Shown here: piece by piece, positions 1-9,248 of the stretch | How the letters are laid out: each line of letters starts with the position of its first letter | Position numbering within the stretch: the stretch's first letter is position 1 | NCBI GenBank assembly: GCA_040007035.1 | Contig: JBDTVU010000004.1 | Coordinates: 1 to 64,000, forward strand | Direction of reading: 5' to 3' | Source of the DNA: CAIWHR01 sp040007035 | Lineage (GTDB): Bacteria; Pseudomonadota; Gammaproteobacteria; Burkholderiales; Casimicrobiaceae | Length of the DNA stretch: 64,000 nucleotides | Position numbers and translations under genes: made by a program | Notes under the pieces: model-generated | The model's database searches: none | Told to the model about the DNA's origin: nothing | Seen by the model: only the letters and a program-made list of their open reading frames with translations

Positions 1-50
1 CGAATGCCGGAATCAAAATCCGGTGCCTTAACCAACTTGGCGACTCCCCA
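1..50 (-). tRNA. tRNA-Gln (TTG), 3' part outside the window
   Basis: Read on the minus strand from position 50, the sequence gives a 5' acceptor strand TGGGGAG, a D-arm with GTTGGTTAAGG, and an anticodon stem CCGGA/TCCGG around the 7-base loop TTTTGAT. The anticodon TTG (positions 14-16) reads CAA, so this is glutamine. The T-arm and 3' acceptor are cut by the window edge. It lies just downstream of ispE in the same direction; a Gln tRNA between ispE and prs is common in betaproteobacteria. Confidence 0.9.
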
Positions 51-89
51 GCGGAAACCCGGCGCGCCCGCGCGTTGCGGCGGGCGCAT

Positions 90-956
90 TCAAATTCCGC
101 ATGGAACGCGTTCCGAGCGTCTCGCGAATCCGGCGAGCGGGTGACGCGCGAGAGTCCGCGCGACGAAACCGCCCATCCTCGCCGGGCGGCTTGCGATGGC
201 CCGGCGAGCTTCCGCCTCGGTCACGAACGGCGCGAACACGCAGCCCCCCGACCCCGTCATCCTCGCCTCCGGCGACCACTTGCGCAGCGCCGCCAGCGCT
301 TCGGCGATGCCCGAAAAACGTGCCACCGCGACGGGTTGCAGGTCATTCCGGCCATAACCCTCGGAAAAGACGTTCATTTTCGCCGACGGCGTGTCGCGTG
401 TCAATTCTGTGGACGCGAACACCGCAGCGGTCGGCACGACAACCGGCGGCGCGATCACCGCAACCCACCGCGCCGGCAGCGACAGCGCGGTCAGTTGCTC
501 GCCGATCCCTTGCGCAAGCGCCGGCTCGCCGAAGACGAAGAACGGGACGTCGGCGCCGAGCGGCAGCGCGATCCGCATCAGTTCGGCGCGCGTCAGGTCG
601 AGCTGCCAGAGGCGGTTCAACGCGAGCAGCACCGACGCCGCGTCCGAGCTGCCGCCGCCGAGGCCGCCGCCTTGCGGAATCCGCTTGACCACGTCGACGT
701 CGGCCCCCAGCGACGTGCCGGTCGCCTTTTGCAACGCGCGCGCCGCGCGGACGGTGAGGTCGTCGTCAGAGGCGACGCCCGGCAGTTCGGAGCGGCGGAC
801 GATTTCGCCGTCATTGCGCCGGGTCAGCGTGATCGAGTCGCCGTAATCGAGCGCGACCATCGCCGACTCGAGCGTGTGATAGCCGTCGGCGCGGCGCCCG
901 GTCACGTGCAGGAACAGATTGAGCTTCGCCGGCGCCGGGACCGTCAGCGTATCCAT
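90..956 (-). CDS. ispE: 4-diphosphocytidyl-2-C-methyl-D-erythritol kinase
   Basis: IspE phosphorylates the 2-hydroxyl of CDP-methylerythritol with ATP, step four of the non-mevalonate isoprenoid pathway, in the cytosol. The 288-residue product has normal length. It opens with the GHMP-kinase N-terminal motif (PAPAKLNLFLHV, residues 7-18), has the glycine-rich ATP loop PQGGGLGGGSSDAA at about 94-107, the catalytic Asp in LGADVPFF (Asp136), and the C-terminal glycine motif MTGSGGCVF. The ATG at 956 was chosen because it precedes the conserved N-terminus directly; the open frame upstream belongs to lolB in another frame. It lies 26 bases after lolB and is probably co-transcribed with it. Confidence 0.96.
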   Translation of the reverse strand: MDTLTVPAPAKLNLFLHVTGRRADGYHTLESAMVALDYGDSITLTRRNDGEIVRRSELPGVASDDDLTVRAARALQKATGTSLGADVDVVKRIPQGGGLGGGSSDAASVLLALNRLWQLDLTRAELMRIALPLGADVPFFVFGEPALAQGIGEQLTALSLPARWVAVIAPPVVVPTAAVFASTELTRDTPSAKMNVFSEGYGRNDLQPVAVARFSGIAEALAALRKWSPEARMTGSGGCVFAPFVTEAEARRAIASRPARMGGFVARTLARHPLAGFARRSERVPCGI

Positions 957-982
957 TGCGCGATTGTCGCCGCCGCGCGCGA

Positions 983-1540
983 CTACTGCCAGCGATCGAT
1001 GACGAGACGCACGTCGACGTCGGGCCACGCGAGCCGAACGCGCGACGCCGCCCGCGCAGCCGCGTCGGCGTACGCGTAGACGACCTCCCAGCCGTCCTGC
1101 CGCAGCACCATCGCCCGGCCGAGCGCGTCGACTTCGACGGTGTTCGTCGAGCGCGGATGCGGGACGCCGCGGATCCACCATGCGAGTCCGGCGACCGGCA
1201 GCGGAACCGACAGCGTCCGCAGCGTCAGCGACTCCCAGTCCGCCGCCTCGGCGACGGCGCCGTCGGCGAGCTCGACCCGCGCCCGGCCGTCGCCGCCCGA
1301 GAGCTTCGCCATCGTCTGGCCGAGCGGAGTCGCGAGCGCGATGACATCGCCGGAGCGGTCGTGCGTCCACACGAAGTTGCCGGCGACGCCGTCGACGCCG
1401 CGGCGCGCGGACAGGCGACCCTCGACGGCGAAAGGTGCGTCCGGCGCCGCGGCGCCCGGCGCGGCCGCCGGCACCGTCGCGCAGGCGGCGAGCAGCGCGG
1501 CGATCGCGGCGACGAGCGGGATCGCGACGGCGCGCGGCAC
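983..1540 (-). CDS. lolB: Outer-membrane lipoprotein receptor LolB
   Basis: LolB accepts lipoproteins from the periplasmic carrier LolA and inserts them into the outer membrane. I start it at the GTG at 1540, which gives a lipoprotein signal peptide of 19 residues ending in lipobox LLAAC (Cys20) and a 185-residue product, close to the family length. The body carries the LolB pattern FAVEGRLSARRG and later WWIRGVPHP. No ATG is available in frame near the signal peptide. It sits 8 bases after the TPR gene and just ahead of ispE, the usual betaproteobacterial order. Confidence 0.88.
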   Translation of the reverse strand: MPRAVAIPLVAAIAALLAACATVPAAAPGAAAPDAPFAVEGRLSARRGVDGVAGNFVWTHDRSGDVIALATPLGQTMAKLSGGDGRARVELADGAVAEAADWESLTLRTLSVPLPVAGLAWWIRGVPHPRSTNTVEVDALGRAMVLRQDGWEVVYAYADAAARAASRVRLAWPDVDVRLVIDRWQ

Positions 1541-1548
1541 GGTGCGGA

Positions 1549-3330
1549 TCAGCGCGCGAGCCGGCGCATCGTCTCCAGCAGCACCGCATTGTCCGGTGCC
1601 GCCTTCAACTGCGACTGCCACAGCTCCTGCGCGGGGCCGCGCTCGCCCTTCGCCCACAGCACCTCGCCCAGGTGCGCGGCGATTTCGGCGTCCGGCCGCT
1701 CGGTCATCGCGCGCCGCAGGAATTTTTCGGCGTCGTCGAGCCGGCCCTGCCGAAACAGCGCCCACCCCATGCTGTCGAGGATGAACGGGTCGTCCGGCGA
1801 CAGGTTATGCGCGCGCTCGATCAGGGCAAAGCCCTCGTCGAGCCGCTTCGTGCGGTCGACCAGCGTGTAGCCGAGCGCGTTGAGCGCGTGCGGGTTGTCG
1901 GGCTTGAGCTCGATCAGCCGCGCGAGGCGCGCCTCGACGACGTCGATCCGGTCGAGCTTTTCCGCGACCATCGCGAGGTCGTAAAGCAGATCGGGCTGGT
2001 CGGGCTGCTCGACGAGCGCCTGCGTCAGCACCGCATATGCACCCGTGTTGTCGCCGGCGTCGCGCAGGAGCTGGGCCTCGGCCTGGCGCACCTGCACGCG
2101 CTGCTCGATCGTCACCGCCGGCAGGTCGGCGAGATAACGGCGCGCTTCGGCGACGCGACCCTGCTTCGCCAGCATCGCCGCGGCGCGCAGCTTCGCGAGC
2201 CACGCACGCTCGCCGTCCGGCACGGCCAGATAGCGCTCGTACGCGAGTTGCCAGCGCCCGGTCTCCTCGGCGATCTGCGCGAGGTAGATTTCGACGGCTC
2301 CAGCCTCGCCGTACTCGGCGCGCTTCAACTCGTCGAACAGCGCTTCGGCCGCGACCCAGTCCTTCATCTGCACCGACAGCGCGGCCATCGCGAACCGGTA
2401 TTCGAGGTTGCTGCGGTCCTCGTTCCACAGCTTCTCGAACACCGCGCGCGCCTCGGCGTAGCGCTTCTTCTCGACCAGGAACTGCGCGAGCGCCGCAGCG
2501 GCCGCGCGCGACGACGGCTGCGCGTGCAGGAATTCGGTGAGGTAGAGCACCGCCTCGTCGGTCGACCGCTTGCCGAGGATCTCCGACTTCAGCAGCGCCG
2601 CGCGCTCCCAACCCGGCTTCAGCGCGAGCGCGCGATCGATCGACTGCATCGCCGACGCCGCGGTGGCGACGTCGGTCAGACCGGTGTTGAACGCGGCGAG
2701 CGCCATCGCAAAATGCGCCTCCGGCTGGATCGGGTAGGGCTGCGCCAATGAAGACACCAGCCGGAATGTCGCCATCCGGTCCGGCTCGTGCGCGAGCAGC
2801 CGGTTGAGCTGCAGGAACACGTCGCCCGGCGGCTGGCCGGCAGCCGCGGAGTCGGCCAGCACGCGCTCGATCTCGAGCTTGAGATCGAGCGAGCCGGTGC
2901 CGGCGTCGAGGCCCTTGCCGGTGCCGCCGGCCGACAGCGATGCGATCACCTGTTTCGGCCGCTCGGCCTCCGGCTCGAGCTCCGACCACAGCCGCGCCGA
3001 CTCGAGCGCGAGCGCGCGTTGCCGCGCCGCGAGCCCGATCTCCGTGGCACGGCGCGCAAGTTTCGGGTCGCGCAGGTCGCGGGCAGCCTCGTAATACGCG
3101 CGTGCTGCCAACCCCGGCTCGCCGCGCTGCAGGGCGATGTCGCCGACGAGCAGCCGGTACATCATCTCGGCGGACATCCCGTCGCGGGCGTCCGCCCGGG
3201 ACGCCCGCGGCATCGGGCCGGGGATGAGGCCGGGATCCCGATCCGACTGTGCGGCGGCCGGAACGGACGAACCCGCGAGCGCGAGTGCCAGCAGCGCGAG
3301 CGCGAGGGGGAAGCGACGGAAATCGGTCAT
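1549..3330 (-). CDS. Periplasmic or secreted TPR-repeat protein
   Basis: A 593-residue protein with a Sec signal peptide (hydrophobic stretch, cleavage probably after VPAAA near residue 27). The rest is alpha-helical tetratricopeptide-type repeats, clearest in the C-terminal half (for example NPHALNALGYTLVD, then DPFILDSMGWALFRQGRLDDA). Such proteins are scaffolds; the substrate is unknown. It precedes lolB and ispE in an apparent operon, an order conserved in betaproteobacteria, which hints at an envelope role without proving one. The ATG at 3330 leads directly into the signal peptide. It is divergent from mutM across 160 bases. Confidence 0.85.
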   Translation of the reverse strand: MTDFRRFPLALALLALALAGSSVPAAAQSDRDPGLIPGPMPRASRADARDGMSAEMMYRLLVGDIALQRGEPGLAARAYYEAARDLRDPKLARRATEIGLAARQRALALESARLWSELEPEAERPKQVIASLSAGGTGKGLDAGTGSLDLKLEIERVLADSAAAGQPPGDVFLQLNRLLAHEPDRMATFRLVSSLAQPYPIQPEAHFAMALAAFNTGLTDVATAASAMQSIDRALALKPGWERAALLKSEILGKRSTDEAVLYLTEFLHAQPSSRAAAAALAQFLVEKKRYAEARAVFEKLWNEDRSNLEYRFAMAALSVQMKDWVAAEALFDELKRAEYGEAGAVEIYLAQIAEETGRWQLAYERYLAVPDGERAWLAKLRAAAMLAKQGRVAEARRYLADLPAVTIEQRVQVRQAEAQLLRDAGDNTGAYAVLTQALVEQPDQPDLLYDLAMVAEKLDRIDVVEARLARLIELKPDNPHALNALGYTLVDRTKRLDEGFALIERAHNLSPDDPFILDSMGWALFRQGRLDDAEKFLRRAMTERPDAEIAAHLGEVLWAKGERGPAQELWQSQLKAAPDNAVLLETMRRLAR

Positions 3331-3490
3331 CTCGGGACGTCCTGCGGCGGATTCGGTCCGGCCGGCACCGGTGGGGGGCCCCCGGGGCGCCGGAACGCGA
3401 GTCATCTTAGGGTATATTGGGCGGCGCACCAAACCCGCGGATCGGGCCCGCGCGCGCACCGATCGCCTCGCTGGCGCCCACGGCCCGCCG

Positions 3491-4306
3491 ATGCCCGAAC
3501 TTCCCGAAGTCGAGACCACCCGCCGCGGCCTGATTCCGCACGCCGTCGGCCGGCGCATCGCGGCGATCCATGTCTACGACCGTCGACTGCGCTGGCCGGT
3601 TCCGCCATCGCTGCCCAAGCGAGCGGCCGGTCGCGTGATCGACCGGATCGACCGCCGCAGCAAATACCTGCTTTTCCGACTCGGCGCCGACACGCTGCTC
3701 GTCCACCTCGGGATGACGGGGAGCCTGCGCGTATGCAGTCCAGCCGCGTCGCGAAATCCGCATGACCATGTCGAAATCGTGCTGGACTCCGGCGCGACGC
3801 TCCGCTACCACGATCCGCGCCGGTTCGGCGCTGTGCTCTGGGTGCCGGGAGACGGGGCCGCGCATCCGCTCCTGGCCGCGCTCGGCCCCGAGCCGTTCGA
3901 ACACGCGTTCGACGCCGCGTACCTGTGGCAGGCGACGCGCCGGCGCAGCGCCGCAATCAAGCTCGCGCTGATGGACAACCATCTCGTCGTCGGTGTGGGC
4001 AACATCTACGCCAACGAGTCGCTGTTCCGCGCCGGGATCCGCCCGACGACGTCGGCGCAGCGGCTGTCCCGGCCGCGGCTCGCACGGCTCGTCGAAGAGG
4101 TCCGGGCGACGTTGGCCGACGCGATCGCCAAAGGGGGCTCGACGCTGCGTGACTACGTCGACGCGCGCGGCGAGCCCGGCTCCTTCCAGCTCGACTACTT
4201 CGTGTACGGGCGGGAAGGGGAGCCCTGTCGCGTGTGCGGCAGCGCAATAAAGTCGCTGCGGCAGGGCGGCCGCCAGACGTCATTCTGCCCGCGCTGCCAG
4301 CGGTAG
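3491..4306 (+). CDS. mutM: Formamidopyrimidine-DNA glycosylase
   Basis: MutM/Fpg excises 8-oxoguanine and formamidopyrimidines and nicks the abasic site by beta,delta-elimination. The 271-residue product starts MPELPEVETTRRGL: Pro2 is the catalytic nucleophile and Glu3 the acid, which fixes the start at 3491. The helix-two-turn-helix signature with NIYANESLFRAGI is present, and a C-terminal zinc finger (residues 246-271) holds four cysteines as C-x2-C and C-x2-C. The frame is open further upstream but that part is outside the family. Divergent from the TPR gene. Confidence 0.97.
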   Translation: MPELPEVETTRRGLIPHAVGRRIAAIHVYDRRLRWPVPPSLPKRAAGRVIDRIDRRSKYLLFRLGADTLLVHLGMTGSLRVCSPAASRNPHDHVEIVLDSGATLRYHDPRRFGAVLWVPGDGAAHPLLAALGPEPFEHAFDAAYLWQATRRRSAAIKLALMDNHLVVGVGNIYANESLFRAGIRPTTSAQRLSRPRLARLVEEVRATLADAIAKGGSTLRDYVDARGEPGSFQLDYFVYGREGEPCRVCGSAIKSLRQGGRQTSFCPRCQR

Positions 4307-4433
4307 CCGGCGACGTCGGCGCCGGGCCTTCATCCCGGCACGGGAAATGCTTCCAACTCCCTATGGTAGATTGACTTTCCGGTTCGCCCCCGCCCGGCTC
4401 ATGGCGCCGGGTCGCGTCACCGCAGGAGCGTGC

Positions 4434-6404
4434 ATGCCGCATTCGCGAGACCTCGCAGCCCGGTTCGAAGCCTACAGCGAGTGGCGTCGTCGGCTATCGT
4501 CCGGCATTTCGGCGCTGCACGAGTGGCTGGCCGAACAGGATCTCGCGGACGCGCAGATCGACCTCAAGGTGCAGCGGCTCCTCGAGCGCCTGCACCAGGA
4601 CAAGCTCGTCGTCGCCTTCGTCGCCGAGTTCTCCCGCGGCAAGTCCGAGCTGATCAACGCGATCTTCTTCGCCGATTTCGGCCAGCGGCTGCTGCCGTCG
4701 TCGGCCGGGCGTACGACGATGTGCCCGACCGAATTGCTTTACGACGCGACGCGGCCGCCGTCGATCCGCCTGCTCCCGATCGAGACGCGCCAGAAGGACG
4801 CGACCGTCGCCGAGTTCAAGAATTACGCCGACGAGTGGCTGACGATCCCGCTCGACCTGTCGTCGGCCGAGAAGATGGGCGAGGCGCTCGGCCGGGTGAG
4901 CCAGGTCAGGCGCGTCCCGGCCGCCCTGGCGCGCAAGTACGGCCTGTTCGACGACGAGGAGGACATCTTCGCGTCGATCGACAGCGACGGCGAGGGCGCC
5001 GTCGACATCCCGTGCTGGCGCCATGCGGTGATCAACTTCCCGCACCCGTTGCTGCAGCAGGGGCTGGTGATCCTCGACACGCCGGGCCTGAACGCGATCG
5101 GCACCGAGCCCGAGCTGACGCTCAACCTGCTGCCGAACGCGCACGCGGTGCTGTTCATCCTCGCCGCCGACGCGGGCGTCACCAAGACCGACCTCGAGGT
5201 GTGGAACCGGCACCTGGCCGGCGAGGACTCGGCGCAGAAAGCGGGCCGCCTCGCGATCCTCAACAAAATCGACGGGCTGTGGGACGCGCTGAGGCCCGAG
5301 AGCGAGGTCGTCGCCGAGATCGACCGCCAGGTCAAGTCGTCGGCGCACCTGCTCGGACTGCCGGCGTCGCAGGTGTACGCGGTGTCGGCGCAGAAGGCGC
5401 TGCTGGCGAAGGTCAACGGCGACGACGCACTCCTCGCGAAGAGCCGGCTGCCGGTGCTCGAGGAGGCGCTTTCGCGCAAGCTCATCCCGGCCAAGCGCGA
5501 CATCGTCGGCGCGGCGACGCAGGCCGAAGTGAAGGCGCTGGCTGCGGGCGTGCGCGCGATCCTCGACGCGCGATCCGCCGGCATCGCCGAGCAACTCGCC
5601 GAGCTGCGCGCGCTCCGCGGCAAGAACCAGGACGTCGTCGAGCACATGATGGACCGCGTGCGCGAGGAGAAGGAGCTGTTCGAGCGCGGCCTGCAGCGGT
5701 ATACGGCGCTGCGCACGGTGTTCAGCGAGCAGACCAACCGGCTGCTCGACCACATCGGCCTCGACGCGCTGAAGACCAACGCCAAGCGCACCCGCCGGCA
5801 CATCGAGGGCAGCCCGTTCACCAAGGGCGTGCGCGACGGGATGAACGACTTCTTCGCGTCGATCCGCAGCGACTTCGAGCACGCCGCGCGGCAGTCGTCC
5901 GAGATCCACGACATGATGCAGGCGATGTACACGCGGTTCGCGAAGGAGCACGGCCTCGAACGCTTCACGCCGCCGCCGTTCTCGATGCTGAAGTACCAGA
6001 AGGAGATCGACCGGCTCGAGCGCGCGTACAACCAGCACTTCAACACGCTGTGGAACATGGTCAGCAAGGCCAAGTTCGCGCTGATGAAGCGCTTCTTCGA
6101 GACGATCGCTTCGCGCGTCAAGCACCTCTACGACATCGCCAACCGCGACGTCGACAGCTGGCTGAAGTCGATGATGGCGCCGCTGGAATCACAGGTCAGG
6201 GAGCACCACCTGCAGCTGCGCCGGCGCCTCGAGAGCATCAAGCGGATCCACCGGGCGAGCGGCGAGCTGGAGGAGCGCGTCGGCGAGCTCGAGCAGTCGA
6301 ACGAGGCGCTGGCCGAGCAGGTCGCCGCGCTCGTCCGCGAAGTCGGCGCGATCGACGCCATCATCGAGCGGCCCGACACGCTGCCGGTCGCCGCCAACGG
6401 CTGA
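4434..6404 (+). CDS. Dynamin-family GTPase with C-terminal coiled coil
   Basis: A 656-residue large GTPase. G1 is AEFSRGKS (residues 64-71); G3 is DTPGLN from Asp215; G4 is NKID (277-280). The long alpha-helical remainder ends in a probable coiled coil at about 600-650. Bacterial dynamin-like proteins remodel membranes, but this one's target is unknown. The first glycine of the canonical GxxxxGKS loop is Ala64. I chose the ATG at 4434 over one at 4347 because AGGAG lies 6 bases upstream of it. It appears monocistronic, with mutM upstream and the converging ferredoxin downstream. Confidence 0.88.
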   Translation: MPHSRDLAARFEAYSEWRRRLSSGISALHEWLAEQDLADAQIDLKVQRLLERLHQDKLVVAFVAEFSRGKSELINAIFFADFGQRLLPSSAGRTTMCPTELLYDATRPPSIRLLPIETRQKDATVAEFKNYADEWLTIPLDLSSAEKMGEALGRVSQVRRVPAALARKYGLFDDEEDIFASIDSDGEGAVDIPCWRHAVINFPHPLLQQGLVILDTPGLNAIGTEPELTLNLLPNAHAVLFILAADAGVTKTDLEVWNRHLAGEDSAQKAGRLAILNKIDGLWDALRPESEVVAEIDRQVKSSAHLLGLPASQVYAVSAQKALLAKVNGDDALLAKSRLPVLEEALSRKLIPAKRDIVGAATQAEVKALAAGVRAILDARSAGIAEQLAELRALRGKNQDVVEHMMDRVREEKELFERGLQRYTALRTVFSEQTNRLLDHIGLDALKTNAKRTRRHIEGSPFTKGVRDGMNDFFASIRSDFEHAARQSSEIHDMMQAMYTRFAKEHGLERFTPPPFSMLKYQKEIDRLERAYNQHFNTLWNMVSKAKFALMKRFFETIASRVKHLYDIANRDVDSWLKSMMAPLESQVREHHLQLRRRLESIKRIHRASGELEERVGELEQSNEALAEQVAALVREVGAIDAIIERPDTLPVAANG

Positions 6405-6422
6405 CGCGGGGCTTCGCGGCCG

Positions 6423-6698
6423 TCAGCCGCCTTCCGTCTCCGCCGCCTTTTTCGCCGCCATCAGCGCTTCGTATTTCTTCTGCAGCGCCTGGCGGGTCTC
6501 GACAAACGCCGGGTTGACCGGGATGCAGTCGACCGGGCAGACCTCGACGCACTGCGGCGTGTCGAAATGGCCGACGCATTCGGTGCACTTGCCGGGGTCA
6601 ATGACGTAGATCTCGGTACCCTGCGAAATCGCGCCGTTCGGGCACTCGGGCTCGCAGACGTCGCAGTTGATGCATTCGTCGGTGATGAGCAGCGCCAT
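6423..6698 (-). CDS. 2[4Fe-4S] ferredoxin, YfhL/Alvin type
   Basis: A 91-residue ferredoxin. Cluster one ligands are Cys9, Cys12, Cys15 with Cys58; cluster two ligands are Cys38, Cys41, Cys50 with Cys19. The 8-residue stretch between Cys41 and Cys50 is the insertion typical of the low-potential Allochromatium/YfhL class. The C-terminal 30 residues form a charged helix. It follows coaD and rsmD in the same direction, an arrangement common in betaproteobacteria. Its electron partner cannot be read from the sequence. Confidence 0.93.
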   Translation of the reverse strand: MALLITDECINCDVCEPECPNGAISQGTEIYVIDPGKCTECVGHFDTPQCVEVCPVDCIPVNPAFVETRQALQKKYEALMAAKKAAETEGG

Positions 6699-6750
6699 GG
6701 CGACAAAGGGTTCCGCGTGGGCGTGGCGGGACGGCGGGGTGCGCTGGCCG

Positions 6751-7239
6751 TCAGCGCGCGGCAGCGGCGAATTTCGCCTTGAGCCGCGCGTGGACCGACG
6801 GGTGCACGAATTGCGAGACGTCGCCGCCGAAGCGCGCGATCTCGCGGACGATCGTCGCCGAGATGAACGTGTATTGCTCCGACGGCGTCAGGAACAGCGT
6901 CTCGACGTCGGGGTAGAGGTTGCGGTTCATCCCCGCCATCTGGAACTCGTACTCGAAGTCCGACACCGCGCGCAGGCCGCGCAGGATCACCCGCGCGCCG
7001 TGCGCATGGACGAAATCCATCAGCAGCGACGAGAACGCATCGACCTCGACGTTGGCGTACGGCGCCAGCACCTCGCGCGCGAGCAGGACGCGCTCCGGCG
7101 TCGAGAACAGCGGATGCTTCGACTCGCTGTCGGCGATGCCGACGACCACGCGGTCGAACAGCCGCGCGGCACGGCGGACGAGGTCCTCGTGCCCGCGCGT
7201 CAGCGGATCGAACGTGCCGGGATAGACGACGGTGAGCAT
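6751..7239 (-). CDS. coaD: Pantetheine-phosphate adenylyltransferase
   Basis: CoaD transfers AMP from ATP to 4'-phosphopantetheine, the penultimate step of coenzyme A synthesis. The 162-residue product has the nucleotidyltransferase motif TFDPLTRGH (residues 9-17), the RGLRAVSDFEYEFQMAGMN substrate segment and the ISATIVREIARFGGDV C-terminal motif. The ATG at 7239 begins the family's normal N-terminus (MLTVVYPGTFDP). It is downstream of rsmD, whose stop lies 70 bases away, and upstream of the ferredoxin. Confidence 0.97.
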   Translation of the reverse strand: MLTVVYPGTFDPLTRGHEDLVRRAARLFDRVVVGIADSESKHPLFSTPERVLLAREVLAPYANVEVDAFSSLLMDFVHAHGARVILRGLRAVSDFEYEFQMAGMNRNLYPDVETLFLTPSEQYTFISATIVREIARFGGDVSQFVHPSVHARLKAKFAAAAR

Positions 7240-7309
7240 GGGGTCGGGTGAAAGCGGTAGTGCGGCAAGGGGCGGGTGCGAGCGCGAAAACTCCATCGCG
7301 AGCAGCGAA

Positions 7310-7870
7310 TCACGACTCGGCTCCCGCGCGGGCGAAAAGATGATAATGCACCTGCCCTGCCTTGTCGCGCCGCCACGCGGTGAGCGGCAGCGGAGGCTCG
7401 AGCGGCCGACCTGACTCGGCGTAGACAAAACCCCCGGGTTCGAGATGGTCGGCGCACGCCGGCAGCAACCAGGGCCACGGATTGTCCGCAAACGGGGGAT
7501 CGGCGAAGATCACGTCGAACCGCCGTCGCTCACGCACGAGGAATCCGCGCACGTCGGCAGCGTGCGTCTCCAGCGCCGTCGCACCCAGCGTCGCTGCCGT
7601 TGCAGCGAGCGCGTCGATGGCGGGACGACTGCGGTCGACAGCCACGGCCAGCGAAGCGCCGCGCGACACCGCCTCGAGCGACAGCGCCCCCGTGCCCGCG
7701 TAGAGATCGAGGCACCGCTTGCCGGTGAGTTCCTGCCCCAGCCAGTTGAACAGCGTCTCGCGGACGCGGTCCGGCGTCGGCCGCAGACCGTCGCCCGGCG
7801 GAAAGCGGATCACCCGCCCGCGCCAGGCGCCGCCGATGATGCGGACACGATTCGCCGTGGGCTTGGGCAC
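7310..7870 (-). CDS. rsmD: 16S rRNA (guanine966-N2)-methyltransferase
   Basis: RsmD methylates G966 of 16S rRNA in the assembling 30S subunit. The 186-residue product has the RsmD N-terminus RIIGGAWRGR, the SAM-binding motif DLYAGTGALSLEAVSRG and the catalytic DPPF (in IFADPPFADNPW). The start is a GTG at 7870; no in-frame ATG precedes the conserved RIIGG motif. It is divergent from ftsY, 129 bases apart, as in many proteobacteria where rsmD and ftsY are neighbours. Confidence 0.95.
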   Translation of the reverse strand: MPKPTANRVRIIGGAWRGRVIRFPPGDGLRPTPDRVRETLFNWLGQELTGKRCLDLYAGTGALSLEAVSRGASLAVAVDRSRPAIDALAATAATLGATALETHAADVRGFLVRERRRFDVIFADPPFADNPWPWLLPACADHLEPGGFVYAESGRPLEPPLPLTAWRRDKAGQVHYHLFARAGAES

Positions 7871-7999
7871 CGGAGGGTCTGGGGAAGGGTCGGGCAGTGC
7901 GGACGGCCGCGGCGGGCTGCCGCGGGAGCGTAAAATTATAGCGTTGCCGCACTGCGGGCCGCCGTCCGCGCTCTTCCGCCCACCCGCTCCAGCCCCGCG

Positions 8000-8959
8000 A
8001 TGTTCGATCTGTTCAAGCGCAAGCCCGCCGACGACGGCGTCGCCCCGGAAGAGGACCGGCGAACGTGGGGCGAACGGCTGCGGTCCGGACTGACGAAGTC
8101 GCGCGAGAAGCTAGCCGGCGCGCTGACTTCCGCTTTCGGCCGCAAGACGCTCGACCTGGAAACGCTGGAGGCGCTCGAGGCGGCGCTGATCGGCGCCGAT
8201 GTCGGGATGCCGGCGACGCGCCGGCTCCTCGCCGACCTCGAGTCCCGCTGGAAGAACGCGGGCGCCGACAGCGATCCGAAAGCGATGCTGAAGGAAGCGC
8301 TGCGGGAGCTGGTCGCGCCGCTCGAGCGACCGCTCGTCGTCACCGCGGCGCGGCCGTTCGTCATCATGCTCGCCGGGGTCAACGGCGCCGGCAAGACGAC
8401 TTCGATCGGCAAGCTGGCCCGGCATTTCCAGGCGCAGGGGCTGTCGGTCCTGCTGGCTGCCGGCGACACGTTCCGCGCCGCGGCGCGCGAGCAGCTCGCC
8501 GTATGGGGCGCGCGCAACGGCGTCGCGGTGATCGCGCAGGAGGGCGGCGACGCGGCGGCGGTGATGTTCGACGCCATCGCCGCCGCGAGGGCGCGCGGGA
8601 TCGACGTCGTCCTTGCCGATACCGCTGGCCGGCTACCGACCCAGTTGAACCTGATGGACGAGATCCGCAAGGTCCGGCGCGTGATCCAGAAAGCCGAGCC
8701 GACGGCGCCCCACGAGACGCTGCTGGTCCTCGACGCCAACACCGGCCAGAACGCGCTGGCGCAGGTGAGGGCGTTCGACGACGCGCTGGCGTTGACCGGC
8801 CTCGTGCTGACGAAGCTCGACGGCACCGCCAAGGGCGGCGTGGTCGCGGCGATCGCCACCGAGCACCCGATTCCGCTGCTGTTCATCGGCGTCGGCGAGG
8901 GGGTCGACGACCTGAAGCCGTTCGTTGCCGCCGAGTTCGTCGACGCGCTCGTCGGCTGA
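8000..8959 (+). CDS. ftsY: Signal recognition particle receptor FtsY
   Basis: FtsY is the SRP-GTPase receptor that docks ribosome-SRP complexes at the inner membrane. The 319-residue product has a short acidic/basic N-terminal A region, the N domain, and the G domain: G1 GVNGAGKTTSIGKL from about residue 126, DTAGRLPTQ, TKLDGTAKGG and the terminal GVGEGVDDLKPF. It is much shorter than the E. coli protein because the A domain is small, as in many betaproteobacteria. It appears to be followed by a strong stem-loop at 8961-9006. Confidence 0.97.
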   Translation: MFDLFKRKPADDGVAPEEDRRTWGERLRSGLTKSREKLAGALTSAFGRKTLDLETLEALEAALIGADVGMPATRRLLADLESRWKNAGADSDPKAMLKEALRELVAPLERPLVVTAARPFVIMLAGVNGAGKTTSIGKLARHFQAQGLSVLLAAGDTFRAAAREQLAVWGARNGVAVIAQEGGDAAAVMFDAIAAARARGIDVVLADTAGRLPTQLNLMDEIRKVRRVIQKAEPTAPHETLLVLDANTGQNALAQVRAFDDALALTGLVLTKLDGTAKGGVVAAIATEHPIPLLFIGVGEGVDDLKPFVAAEFVDALVG

Positions 8960-8960
8960 C

Positions 8961-9006
8961 GGCGGGACGTGGGCAGCGGCGCGGCCCCTGCGCCGTTCGT
9001 CCCGCC
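8961..9006 (+). terminator. Stem-loop after ftsY, no T tract
   Basis: GGCGGGACG at 8961-8969 pairs exactly with CGTCCCGCC at 8998-9006, and the loop can fold further (GGCGC with GCGCC). It begins just after the ftsY stop codon. There is no downstream T run, so it may protect the mRNA end or assist Rho rather than terminate by itself. The remaining bases to 9248 show nothing else I can support. Confidence 0.4.
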
Positions 9007-9248
9007 GCTTCAGGGATTCGTCGCCCCATCGGACGCCCGCTCTTGCCGGCACGCAGGCGGTCCGCGGGCGACGTGAAGCCCCGGTTCGGGCGAAGGAGCG
9101 AGCGCACACTCTCCTTACAAGCCTCATAACGCGGGATCGAGTTCCATGAGCCCGGGACGAGCCGTGAGCGCGACGCGGAACGCTTCGACGACCCGGAAGA
9201 CCGCTCGGGGCAGTACCCGACAATTCTGCTCAGGAACTTTTCCACCCT

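Noticed and set aside
3390..3435. A TATATT/TAAGAT pair in the TPR-mutM spacer as promoters.
   Set aside because: No -35 with an acceptable match accompanies them on the plus strand, and only a three-of-six one on the minus strand.
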